Assembly (NCBI GenBank): GCA_963556065.3
Contig: CAUVYH020000017.1
Span: forward strand, 186,001 to 250,000
DNA: 64,000 nucleotides
Reading direction: 5' to 3'
Source of the DNA: JBAXTE01 sp963556065
Lineage (GTDB): Bacteria > Bacteroidota > Bacteroidia > Bacteroidales > WCHB1-69
Shown here: positions 1 through 7,840 of the stretch, piece by piece
How positions within the stretch are numbered: the stretch's first letter is position 1
How the letters are laid out: each line of letters opens with the position of its first letter
Notes under the pieces: model-generated
The model's input: the letters and a program-made list of their open reading frames with translations, nothing else
What the model was told of the DNA's origin: nothing
Database searches by the model: none
Program-made: the position numbers and the translations under genes

Positions 1-563
1 TTAGTTGGAAATTTTAGCATTTTCATTTGCATCAAATCGATTACGCTATCGAAGCCGATGCCCGCATTTACTGGGTATTGAACAACGGTTACGGCTTGTC
101 CGAAATGATGTTTAAGTTGACGAAGAGCTTCATCGAAGTTCGCTTTATCATGATCAAGCTGATTGATTGCAAAAATCACCGGTTTATTCATTTTTTTTGT
201 CCAGCGCCAGTCTATTTCTGTGCCTACATCTACACCTGATTGTGAATTAACCACCATAAGCGCAGTGTCGGCAACTCTTAATGAACCAATTACTTCACCA
301 ATAAAATCATCGAACCCCGGGCAGTCAATCATATTGATTTTAATTCCCTGAAATTCTGAATATAAAACAGTAGCTGTAACTGAATTTTTTCTTTCCAATT
401 CGATATCCCTGTAGTCGGAAACCGTGTTTTTGTCATCCACCGAGCCTCTACGAGTTATCACTCCACCCTGAAACAGCATTGCTTCAGCAAGTGTAGTTTT
501 GCCTGATTTAGCACCGCCTATTAGCGCTAAATTTCTAATTTCACTTGTTTGATAAACTTTCAT
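1..563 (-). CDS. Elongation factor G-like translation GTPase (C-terminus outside the window)
   Basis: The visible 187 residues are the start of the GTPase domain of an EF-G family protein. EF-G drives ribosomal translocation with GTP in the cytoplasm. The start is the ATG ending at 563, and the gene runs off the left edge. Visible motifs are the P-loop GGAKSGKT (residues 16-23), the switch-region RRGS at 38-41, DCPG at 80-83, and a G4 motif NQLD at 134-137 in place of the usual NKxD. A divergent G4 with this N-terminus fits the second EF-G-like paralogue (EF-G2 type) carried by many Bacteroidota, not the housekeeping fusA product, which usually sits in the str operon. The family is clear. The exact role of the paralogue, translocation or recycling, is inference. 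Confidence 0.85.
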   Translation of the reverse strand, partial: MKVYQTSEIRNLALIGGAKSGKTTLAEAMLFQGGVITRRGSVDDKNTVSDYRDIELERKNSVTATVLYSEFQGIKINMIDCPGFDDFIGEVIGSLRVADTALMVVNSQSGVDVGTEIDWRWTKKMNKPVIFAINQLDHDKANFDEALRQLKHHFGQAVTVVQYPVNAGIGFDSVIDLMQMKMLKFPT

Positions 564-687
564 AAACTATTTATATAGATATTGATAATATTTTTCTTGT
601 GTGTAAAATTATGAAAAAGGAAGCAGAAAATGAAATCTTTTGTCAAAATCTGTTATTTTCTTTTTTTATATGAATGGTAAAGTCGAA

Positions 688-1680
688 TTAATTTGCTTTC
701 GAAATCAGTTCATTGATTTCTACCTTTGCTTCAATCCATTGTCCTTCGGAAAGTTTTGGGCCAATTACTTCCACGACTTTTGTTGCCAAAATAGTTCCTA
801 TTTTTCCACAGATATCCAACGGTAAATTGTTGGCTAATCCAAATAAAAAACCTGAAGCATAAATGTCTCCGGCACCGGTAGTGTCTATAGCTTTTGCTTT
901 TTTGCCTTCTACATGGATAACTTTGCCGTCTTTGAGGATTAAAGAGCCTTTACTTCCAATTTTCACAACGGCAATATCACAATATTTTCCAAGTTCATAA
1001 ATAGCCTCTTCCGGCTCCATTCCGGTAAATGAACGGGCTTCTTCTTCGTTGGCAAAAATGATGTCCACATGTTCTTTGATGATTCGTTTTAAGAATTCCA
1101 GATTCGACTCTACCACATTGTAACTGGCCATGTCTATAGAGACTTTCAGGTTTTTGGATTTTGCAGTTTTAATGGCAGTTTCTATCAGCTCGTGATTTTG
1201 TACCAGATATCCTTCAATATGAAAAATGTCGTAGCTGTTGAAATGTTCGTGGTTGATGTTTTTTGCTTCAAGCTCGCAGGCGGCACCCAAATAGGTGGCA
1301 AAAGTACGCTCCGAATCGGGACTGACCAATGCTGTGGCCACTCCGCTCGGTGTTTCACTTTCAATCAGAAAAGGTGCAATATTGTTTGCCGTTAAATCGG
1401 TTTTGAAAAATTGTCCCATTTTGTCGGTGCCGACTTTGCCGATGAAGCCGGTTTTTACGCCCAATTTTGCAATTCCATGAATAGTATTTGCCGCAGATCC
1501 TCCAGAAGCGAGTTGTTTATTTAGGTGGTCGGTGTCTTCTTGTATCGTGAGATACAACATTTGATCGACCAGTTGCATGCTACCTTTGGGTAAATTAAAT
1601 TTGGTTAAAACATCATTTGTGGTTAAAATGGTCATAATGTCAACCAAGGCATTCCCCATTCCAAGTACTTTTTTGTTCAT
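688..1680 (-). CDS. PfkB-family sugar/nucleoside kinase, probable adenosine kinase
   Basis: This is a 330-residue cytoplasmic ribokinase-fold kinase that transfers phosphate from ATP to a sugar or nucleoside hydroxyl. Visible features are an N-terminal substrate-binding part, the GGSAANT segment at 60-66 (PfkB signature 1 region), NEEEA at 211-215, and the anion-hole/catalytic motif DTTGAGD at 266-272, whose last Asp is the expected catalytic base. The length and the opening (KVLGMGNALVD) match Bacteroidota proteins usually named adenosine kinase, which would salvage adenosine to AMP. PfkB substrate cannot be read with certainty, so ribokinase-like activity is the alternative. It is transcribed alone from a promoter next to the tRNA-Asn promoter. 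Confidence 0.85.
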   Translation of the reverse strand: MNKKVLGMGNALVDIMTILTTNDVLTKFNLPKGSMQLVDQMLYLTIQEDTDHLNKQLASGGSAANTIHGIAKLGVKTGFIGKVGTDKMGQFFKTDLTANNIAPFLIESETPSGVATALVSPDSERTFATYLGAACELEAKNINHEHFNSYDIFHIEGYLVQNHELIETAIKTAKSKNLKVSIDMASYNVVESNLEFLKRIIKEHVDIIFANEEEARSFTGMEPEEAIYELGKYCDIAVVKIGSKGSLILKDGKVIHVEGKKAKAIDTTGAGDIYASGFLFGLANNLPLDICGKIGTILATKVVEVIGPKLSEGQWIEAKVEINELISKAN

Positions 1681-1741
1681 TCAAGTAAAATTAAAGTGGT
1701 TGATAATTAATAGATAAACTTTTTATGCTGAAAATTTTTTG

Positions 1742-1749
1742 CAAAGATA
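1742..1749 (-). promoter_or_regulatory. -7 box TATCTTTG of the PfkB kinase gene
   Basis: The minus strand reads TATCTTTG, a full match to the Bacteroidota consensus TAnnTTTG, about 60 bases before the kinase start. No clear -33 TTTG is seen at the usual spacing. It lies back to back with the tRNA-Asn promoter. Confidence 0.45.
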
Positions 1750-1779
1750 TTGTTTATTCTGAAATTATTGCTAACTTTG
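1750..1779 (+). promoter_or_regulatory. Bacteroidota sigma-A promoter of tRNA-Asn
   Basis: TTG at 1750-1752 is followed after 19 bases by TAACTTTG at 1772-1779. This fits the Bacteroidota promoter form (TTTG, 19-21 bases, TAnnTTTG). Transcription would begin about 45 bases before the tRNA. Confidence 0.6.
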
Positions 1780-1831
1780 CACTCACAAAATTTCAAAATG
1801 AGATTAATTCATTGAGAAATCGTTCTTAAAT

Positions 1832-1905
1832 TCCTCCTTAGCTCAGTTGGTTAGAGCATCTGACTGTTAATCAGAGGGTCTCAGGTTCAAGTCCTGAAGG
1901 GGGAG
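1832..1905 (+). tRNA. tRNA-Asn (GTT anticodon)
   Basis: The 74 bases fold into a complete cloverleaf. The acceptor stem is TCCTCCT with AGGGGGA, the D arm is GCTC/GAGC, the anticodon stem TCTGA/TCAGA holds loop CTGTTAA with anticodon GTT at 1866-1868, and the T arm is TCAGG/CCTGA with loop TTCAAGT. The discriminator base is G at 1905, followed by CAA, so the 3' CCA is not encoded. It decodes AAC and AAU. The cognate synthetase asnS is also in this window (19861-21267). Confidence 0.97.
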
Positions 1906-1906
1906 C

Positions 1907-1955
1907 AAAAAAGTATGAGTCTTGAGCGAGAGCAAAAAGGGTCATACTTTTTTTT
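1907..1955 (+). terminator. Intrinsic terminator after tRNA-Asn
   Basis: AAAAAAGTATGA (1907-1918) pairs with TCATACTTTTTT, which begins at 1942 and ends in a T run. It lies directly after the tRNA. The bases from 1956 to 2107 show no further gene or signal. Confidence 0.75.
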
Positions 1956-2107
1956 ACTCATTACTCGTATTGCCCACTCACTCTTTACACTTGTTCTCAT
2001 CCCCGATTATCATTCGTTAAGGCTAATAATTATGTTTGGTTTACAGGTCTTGAATATTATTCTAAATTTAATTTTTGACTGTTGCCAAGCAAATCTTTGA
2101 GATAAAA

Positions 2108-3574
2108 TTATCTTAGTGCTTCTATTGCATTTCCAATTCGTCTGATTCCTTCTTCTATTTCAGGTTCATTTGTCTGAGCAATACATATTCTGATATAGTT
2201 ATAAGGTTGTTCTTTCGTGAAAAAATATTGCCCGTTATGGATCATTACTCCGTGGTCTGAGAAATGATTTTCTATATTTTTCATTGGTTTGGTTAATAGT
2301 TTTATCCATATCATATATCCTCCATTCGGTTCTGTCCATTCAACTTTTTCCGCAGGAATATGCTTTTTTACAGCATTCACAGCAACTTTCATTCTTTTTT
2401 TGAAAACGCTCATGGTCTTTCGCCGGTGTAACTCAAAAGCTCCTTTGTTAAAGAAGTTGTAAAGAAACAGCTGATTTATAGAGCCTGACGATATTTCAAA
2501 TATGGATTTTAATACGGTAAGTTTTTTTACACATTCAGGAGTCCCAATTATCCAGCCAATCCGTAATCCGGGAGCAAGTATCTTTGTAAAAGTACCAAGA
2601 TAAATAACTTGCCCGTTTTTGTCAATTGATTTAATTGGCAAGTATGCTTTACCGCCATAATTCATTTCTTCTTCTATGCTATCTTCAATAATGATGCAAT
2701 CTTTGTCCTCGCATAGACAAAGCAATTCTTCCCTTTTGCCCTGAGTCATTGATATTCCCGTGGGGTTTTGATATGTTGGCATGGTATATATAAACCGTAT
2801 CGGTTTTTCATGTAGCTCTTTTTCCAAAACCTTTAAATCCATTCCATCATCGGCAACAGGTATTTCAATGGCATTTAATCGAAATATTTTTATTAGATGT
2901 AAAACGATTGAATAGGTGGGATTCTCTATTGCGATGTAGTCTCCCGGTTTGGAAAATACCTGAAAAATCAATTGGATTGATTGTAAAGAGCTATTGGTAA
3001 CCAATATGTTTTTGTCCTCCGCATAGATATTGTGTAGTTTCATTTGTTTGGCAATTTCTTGCCTTAGCGGTTGATACCCTCTTGCGTGGGAAAAGCCAAA
3101 CGGGTTTGTTTCTGTTTCGTCAAGAGCATCTTTCATGCAGGTTTTAATTTTTTTCTTGTCGAGTAATCTTGTGTCGGGAGAAAGTTGTAGAAAATTAATT
3201 TTTCCGTTTTCTATCATTTTTCCGTTTTCGAGATAATGCATCATCAGATCATATTGCAAATCAAGATAGTCCCTGTAAATGTTGTGTTTCAAAATGTTAT
3301 CCGTAATGTCTTCCTCTTTCATAAAAATGATAGGCTGTCTTTTTCTAACCGTTGTATATGATCCCGGAGTACTTTCTACATATCCTTGTGCCCACAGTTC
3401 TTCATACACACGGATAACAGTGGTTCTGTTTACTCCTATCGTTTTTGCAAGTTCTCGAGACGATGGTAATCGGGCTCCTGCATCCAAAGTGCCGTTGTTT
3501 ATCAATTCTACTATCTGGTTGATGATTTGCTCAAAAACGCTAATCTTATTGTTTTTATTTATAGTTAGCAACAT
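2108..3574 (-). CDS. MocR-type (GntR/aminotransferase fusion) transcription regulator
   Basis: This 488-residue protein joins a GntR winged helix (about residues 10-78, with LPSSRELAKTIGVNRTTV as recognition part) to a class I aminotransferase fold (about 125-488). MocR proteins such as PdxR bind DNA and use PLP as effector. The PLP lysine is K331 in GTFTK, and PTYQNPTG at 266-273 and D298 are other expected cofactor contacts. All key residues are present, so PLP binding is likely. Family knowledge says such regulators often control the divergent neighbour. Here that is the membrane methyltransferase at 3681, across 106 bases. The effector and target are inference. Confidence 0.9.
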   Translation of the reverse strand: MLLTINKNNKISVFEQIINQIVELINNGTLDAGARLPSSRELAKTIGVNRTTVIRVYEELWAQGYVESTPGSYTTVRKRQPIIFMKEEDITDNILKHNIYRDYLDLQYDLMMHYLENGKMIENGKINFLQLSPDTRLLDKKKIKTCMKDALDETETNPFGFSHARGYQPLRQEIAKQMKLHNIYAEDKNILVTNSSLQSIQLIFQVFSKPGDYIAIENPTYSIVLHLIKIFRLNAIEIPVADDGMDLKVLEKELHEKPIRFIYTMPTYQNPTGISMTQGKREELLCLCEDKDCIIIEDSIEEEMNYGGKAYLPIKSIDKNGQVIYLGTFTKILAPGLRIGWIIGTPECVKKLTVLKSIFEISSGSINQLFLYNFFNKGAFELHRRKTMSVFKKRMKVAVNAVKKHIPAEKVEWTEPNGGYMIWIKLLTKPMKNIENHFSDHGVMIHNGQYFFTKEQPYNYIRICIAQTNEPEIEEGIRRIGNAIEALR

Positions 3575-3594
3575 GACTTAAAAAATTGGTTGAG

Positions 3595-3602
3595 CAAAAA
3601 TA
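3595..3602 (-). promoter_or_regulatory. Possible -7 box of the MocR gene
   Basis: The minus strand reads TATTTTTG (TAnnTTTG) 21 bases before the MocR start. No good -33 element is seen. It lies in the 106-base divergent region that may hold the MocR operator. Confidence 0.35.
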
Positions 3603-3640
3603 GGCATAAATTGGTTCTTTTATATCATCCGCTTTGTTGT

Positions 3641-3648
3641 TAATTTTG
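3641..3648 (+). promoter_or_regulatory. Possible -7 box of the methyltransferase gene
   Basis: TAATTTTG fits TAnnTTTG and lies 33 bases before the start at 3681, in the region shared with the divergent MocR gene. The -33 element is weak. Confidence 0.35.
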
Positions 3649-3680
3649 TGTCCGATTATTAAATTAAAAAAATTAAAAAT

Positions 3681-4352
3681 ATGAAAGCAAATCTTTTTAT
3701 AAAACAAACAATCGGTACCTTACTTTTTTTTGCAGTCATTTTTATTAGCGCAGGTCGCTTCATGTACTGGCAAGGCTTGGTTTATGTTTGCATCGGGCTT
3801 ATAATGTTGGTTTTAAATTATACGGCTTTTCGATTGGATTCCGATTTAATGAACGAGCGCTCAAAGCCCGGCGATGGTGCCAAAAAATGGGATAAACGAA
3901 TATTAGGGTTGTCCTTTTTCGTAACCATTGGTATGTATGTTACAGCCGGTCTCGATTCAGGACGCTTTCATTGGTCGCCGGATTTTCATGGGGGCATATA
4001 TCTTTTTGGGGGAATTTTAACAGCTTTAGGACAATTATTGTTTCTTATTGCACAGAAGCAGAATAGATTTTTTTCGAGTACGGTTCGGATTCAAACAGAT
4101 CGAGGACATACCGTTTGCGAGACCGGCCTATATAAGCTGGTAAGACATCCTGCTTATTTGGGTTCGGTTATACAGACAATAGGTTTTCCTTTGTTGTTCG
4201 GCTCTTTGTGGAGTATAATTCCTGTATGTGTTTCTATTGTTCTCTTGATAACCAGGACCTATTTGGAGGACAATACATTAAAAAGTGAGTTGAAAGGTTA
4301 TTTGGAATATGCTTATAAGACTCAATACCGACTTATCCCGTATTTATGGTAA
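3681..4352 (+). CDS. ICMT/PEMT-like membrane methyltransferase
   Basis: This 223-residue inner-membrane protein has about five hydrophobic segments (roughly residues 10-25, 30-48, 75-92, 105-122, 165-190). It ends in the isoprenylcysteine carboxyl methyltransferase-like signature, with ETGLYKLVRHPAY at about 148-160 followed by a hydrophobic helix and a charged tail. The RHP(A/S)Y core is the known S-adenosylmethionine-binding part of ICMT/PEMT enzymes. Bacterial members methylate lipids or small hydrophobic substrates, and the substrate here is unknown. It is single, divergent from a MocR regulator, which suggests regulation by a PLP-responsive factor. Confidence 0.8.
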   Translation: MKANLFIKQTIGTLLFFAVIFISAGRFMYWQGLVYVCIGLIMLVLNYTAFRLDSDLMNERSKPGDGAKKWDKRILGLSFFVTIGMYVTAGLDSGRFHWSPDFHGGIYLFGGILTALGQLLFLIAQKQNRFFSSTVRIQTDRGHTVCETGLYKLVRHPAYLGSVIQTIGFPLLFGSLWSIIPVCVSIVLLITRTYLEDNTLKSELKGYLEYAYKTQYRLIPYLW

Positions 4353-4419
4353 TACATCTGTTTATTCGCTTCTCGTTTCATAAGCTATTATACATCAAAA
4401 TATTAATAACGATATGTAA

Positions 4420-4560
4420 CGAGAAACGACATATATTGCTGGTGTTTCTGCTAAAAATCGCATAGCCGGTATTTTTTTCCGCATTTATTTTCTTGATGCC
4501 CATAAACCGGAAGAGATGAGTGGTTTGGAGCAACAAAAACAAAATGTTATTTATGAATAG
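4420..4560 (+). pseudogene. Remnant reading frame without a start codon
   Basis: In the 242 bases between the methyltransferase and the next gene, one plus frame is open for 46 codons after a TAA at 4417-4419 and ends in TAG at 4558-4560. It reads like real protein (for example AKNRIAGIFFRIYFLDAHKP followed by EEMSG) but has no usable start codon. I do not recognise the family. The likely reading is the tail of a decayed gene, although a chance frame cannot be excluded. Confidence 0.35.
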
Positions 4561-4594
4561 ATGCCTTTGGTCTGATAAAACTTTAATTCATTCT

Positions 4595-5413
4595 TTAAAA
4601 TGCCAACAGCGATACATTCACGTTCACGTTAAAAAGGAAGTTTCCCCACAAGCGGGTCTTCATCCTTTTTGCAACAATTTCATTGTAATCTGAAGAGTTA
4701 TAATTATAATTAGAAGATTCAAAATTAAAATATGGAGCCACAAACGGTAACCCGAATTCAAAATTAGTATCCACTAAAAATCGATTAAAATAAACTCGGG
4801 ACGTGCCTTGTGAAATAGCAAAAACAAGAGATGTATGATATTCGTTTGCCGGAATCGATAATGTTGGGAAATCCGAAGGCATTTTTATTTCAGCTATATC
4901 AGCAGCATACCGCAATACGGCTATTTTATATGCCCAGTATTTACCGATTGGTGCTGTGTTGGAAGTGAATTTTTTAAGATACATTCCAAATGTAAGGATT
5001 TTCATTTGTCCATAATAGTTTTCTCCTAGAGATTTTGTACTATTATAATTATTCCCCCACATGTCGGAATAAAGATATTCGTAACTGTCATCTTTATCAA
5101 ATGCCTTAAATTGGGTAAGACCATAAGATCCCTGAAGACCGAAAACATGCTTGTTGCTTAAAACCAGCTCCATTTGTGCCTGATGTTTATAGTTGAAGGA
5201 AAATAATTTGTCGGGGAAGTCCACGTCGCTGGAGGCAAACAAACTTGAACCGTGAGAATTCCTGCTAAACATGGCATAGCCGATATTTCCTCCATAACCG
5301 ATTGAAAATTTTTTACCCTGATACCCTGATATTTGGGCAAAAGAGGAGTCGCAAAATATAAATAACACAAATGCGGAAACAATAATATAAGAGATTTTAA
5401 TTCTATTTTTCAT
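4595..5413 (-). CDS. Secreted protein, probable outer-membrane beta-barrel
   Basis: I do not recognise a named family. The 272 residues start with a signal peptide (MKNRIKISYIIVSAFVLFIF then a cut after SSFAQ, about residue 27). The rest alternates polar and aromatic residues in short strands ending in N, Y and F, as in small outer-membrane barrels. The last residues (NVNVNVSLLAF) end in Phe, a barrel-assembly type C-terminus. It lies 11 bases after the M48 peptidase gene in the same direction and is probably the last gene of the run that starts near 12592. The function is unknown, and the barrel call is inference from composition. Confidence 0.7.
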   Translation of the reverse strand: MKNRIKISYIIVSAFVLFIFCDSSFAQISGYQGKKFSIGYGGNIGYAMFSRNSHGSSLFASSDVDFPDKLFSFNYKHQAQMELVLSNKHVFGLQGSYGLTQFKAFDKDDSYEYLYSDMWGNNYNSTKSLGENYYGQMKILTFGMYLKKFTSNTAPIGKYWAYKIAVLRYAADIAEIKMPSDFPTLSIPANEYHTSLVFAISQGTSRVYFNRFLVDTNFEFGLPFVAPYFNFESSNYNYNSSDYNEIVAKRMKTRLWGNFLFNVNVNVSLLAF

Positions 5414-5424
5414 ACATAAAAAGT

Positions 5425-7671
5425 TTATTTTTTTATTTGAGATTTGTCGTGGCGTTTGATTTGGTTGAATTCATCGTATAGAATAGAGTTTACGATATCA
5501 TTTTTAAATTTGATATCAATAGAAGTTATTCTGGTTTTTAAAGTTTTATTTGAATCCACGTCAAATAGAATTCCATAATATTGAGTCAGATATGAAGGAG
5601 CAATGCTCTTGTAAACATAATATGGAGTTAAAATTGGGAAACAGAAGAGGGTATAGGCTACATAGAACCAATAATCGCTTTCACGGTACTTAATAGTTCG
5701 CATCCCGTTAAAATACAAGTAATGGGTGTTATACCTTGCACAGACCTCTTTTAACTCATTATAGTTACAATTAATCATTCCTATATCTTCACGGTCGAGT
5801 GTTTCATTAATCCAGTCGTGTAGTATTCCCATATCGTTGATTAAATCAACATCATCTTCCGTAACAGATTTTGAATCGAGCATTTGCAGAGATAGCTTTA
5901 GATTAGCTGCATTTTCTTTCATTTGAGACGTAAGCTTGATCTTTTTGTTTTCGCCCCCAATTAATCGTTCGCTTTCTTTGCTTATCAGGTTCCATTCGGT
6001 AAAAAACGGGTCGAGTGCAATAATCGTGTCTATTCCTAAAGAGTATCCATGTGAAGCCAGATATTTATCTTTTTTCTTTTGCGCTTTCAACTGATCTGCG
6101 GTAAATTCCTCTTCGTTGTTGTCGTTGTATTTTTTGCTTTTGAAGTCATCAAAACTTTCGTCGAAAGCAATTTTTAGTTGAGAATTGTCGAGAACTTCCA
6201 CCAGCATAAAGGTCGTGTTTTCCTTTGCTTTTTTCTTCTCTTTGCGAATCTTATCATATTTCTTATTGCTGGTTTCTACAACGACGGTAGTATCCTTAGC
6301 TACTGGTAATGTCTTTGGAGCGGTTGTGGAAAAATCGTCAAGAGAGGTCTTATATTTAAACACCATTTCTTTAACTATATCTTTTGAAATCTTTTGCAAC
6401 AGAGGATCGTTTGGATATTGAATATACAATTTCCAGATATAGTTGATAGCTAAAATATTCAATTCTTCTCCCTTGATTTTTCGAAGCATGTGAAAAAGCG
6501 CTTGTGATTTTCCTTCAACTTTTCCCGGAGCCCGTACGACCGTGGTAATGTTTTTCTCGTTTTTATATTTACTGATACCATACAACGCATAAGCAATGGT
6601 GCTTTTTAAATAATGGCTGTTAGGATTGTCTTTTAATAACAAAAAGCTGTTATATATTGCACTTCCATAGTTTAAATCGAGCAAATAGAGTTGTGAAAGC
6701 TCAAATCGAGCTATTTTTTGAACTCGGTGAAACTCAGATTCAGATACGATATATGTCTGTCGGTTGTCTTCGGAAATCTTTTTAATATAGTCGTCCATCA
6801 TCATCCGGCGGCGTTTAATATTGGGATGTGTGCTGGTAAGATCGTCTTCATCCTCTTCTTTCACCGACACTTTTTTAGTTTCGCCCATCCAGTATTCCGA
6901 GGGCATTGACCAGTATTGGGTGTTGAAAAAAGTCGTGTCAAAGGCTACATCATCAAAAGGTAAATAAGAAAACTGCAACACGTCAAAAATGCTTTCCAGT
7001 GCTTTTACCGAATATTTGGAGTCAGCAATATATTTATTTACCGACTCTTTGTCGGCTTCAAATTCATCCTCTTTAGAATAGAAAAGTGAGGCGATGATTT
7101 TCTCATTATACGAAAAATCGCTGTATGAGTCCTTGCCTTTTTCCATTTTCTTCTCTTCTAAAAACTGATTAATGGCATGTTTTTTTACATAGTGTGTAAT
7201 TTCGTGGCCAATAATATAGGCCAGTTGTGATTCGTTTTCGAGTTGCGCCAACAAGCCGGTGGTTATTAATATAATTCCGTTATCCATGGAATATGCGTTG
7301 GCCACGGTTGATTTTAAGGTATAAAAACGAACTTTATTTAATAATTCCTCATCATCTTTGAGTAAAACGGCAGCCACCTTGTTTATATATTCGGTCATGG
7401 GGTCATTAAAAAGTATTCGTCCGCTGTGTAAGATGAGGTCGTTGTAGAAGCGACTCTGAAGCAAAAATTTCTTTTTAGCCGCAAACTCAAAGGAAGAGCC
7501 TCCGTATTCAAGTTTTTTTACATCTTCAACATATTTTTGATATGAAGTTTTTCTCAGGTCTTCAGGAACTTTCCCGCTTGATTTCATAGGAATGTAATTG
7601 TTGAAATCCTGACTGTGAATGAATAGGCCTGTAATAACAGAGAGAAACAATAATAGAAATTTTCTTCTCAT
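5425..7671 (-). CDS. Secreted M48-family metallopeptidase with long C-terminal extension
   Basis: This 748-residue protein has a signal peptide (about residues 1-20) and an M48 (Ste24/HtpX/BepA-like) zinc peptidase domain at about 65-290. The HExxH motif is HEITH at 156-160 and the third ligand is probably E203 in EFEAD. Proteins of this type act in the periplasm on outer-membrane or misfolded proteins. The region after about 300 holds repeat-like helices and then a lysine-rich stretch near 480-500. About 620-748 is a separate part that ends with hydrophobic segments (YWFYVAYTLFCFPILTPYYV), possibly a membrane anchor. It stands between the barrel candidate and the three secreted paralogues and may process or quality-control one of them. 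That link is inference. Confidence 0.85.
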   Translation of the reverse strand: MRRKFLLLFLSVITGLFIHSQDFNNYIPMKSSGKVPEDLRKTSYQKYVEDVKKLEYGGSSFEFAAKKKFLLQSRFYNDLILHSGRILFNDPMTEYINKVAAVLLKDDEELLNKVRFYTLKSTVANAYSMDNGIILITTGLLAQLENESQLAYIIGHEITHYVKKHAINQFLEEKKMEKGKDSYSDFSYNEKIIASLFYSKEDEFEADKESVNKYIADSKYSVKALESIFDVLQFSYLPFDDVAFDTTFFNTQYWSMPSEYWMGETKKVSVKEEDEDDLTSTHPNIKRRRMMMDDYIKKISEDNRQTYIVSESEFHRVQKIARFELSQLYLLDLNYGSAIYNSFLLLKDNPNSHYLKSTIAYALYGISKYKNEKNITTVVRAPGKVEGKSQALFHMLRKIKGEELNILAINYIWKLYIQYPNDPLLQKISKDIVKEMVFKYKTSLDDFSTTAPKTLPVAKDTTVVVETSNKKYDKIRKEKKKAKENTTFMLVEVLDNSQLKIAFDESFDDFKSKKYNDNNEEEFTADQLKAQKKKDKYLASHGYSLGIDTIIALDPFFTEWNLISKESERLIGGENKKIKLTSQMKENAANLKLSLQMLDSKSVTEDDVDLINDMGILHDWINETLDREDIGMINCNYNELKEVCARYNTHYLYFNGMRTIKYRESDYWFYVAYTLFCFPILTPYYVYKSIAPSYLTQYYGILFDVDSNKTLKTRITSIDIKFKNDIVNSILYDEFNQIKRHDKSQIKK

Positions 7672-7840
7672 AATTAGTATTTGTTATATATTAATTTTCG
7701 ATGTGTATTTATGTTGTGGTCGAATGAACTTCAGTTTGTGATAAAAAACGAAATACAGAATTACTTTCGTTAAAAATTTTATCGAGTTCCCGAACTGATA
7801 TTTGGGAGCTCACCCGGACAAATGATATGAATTTTAAGTG

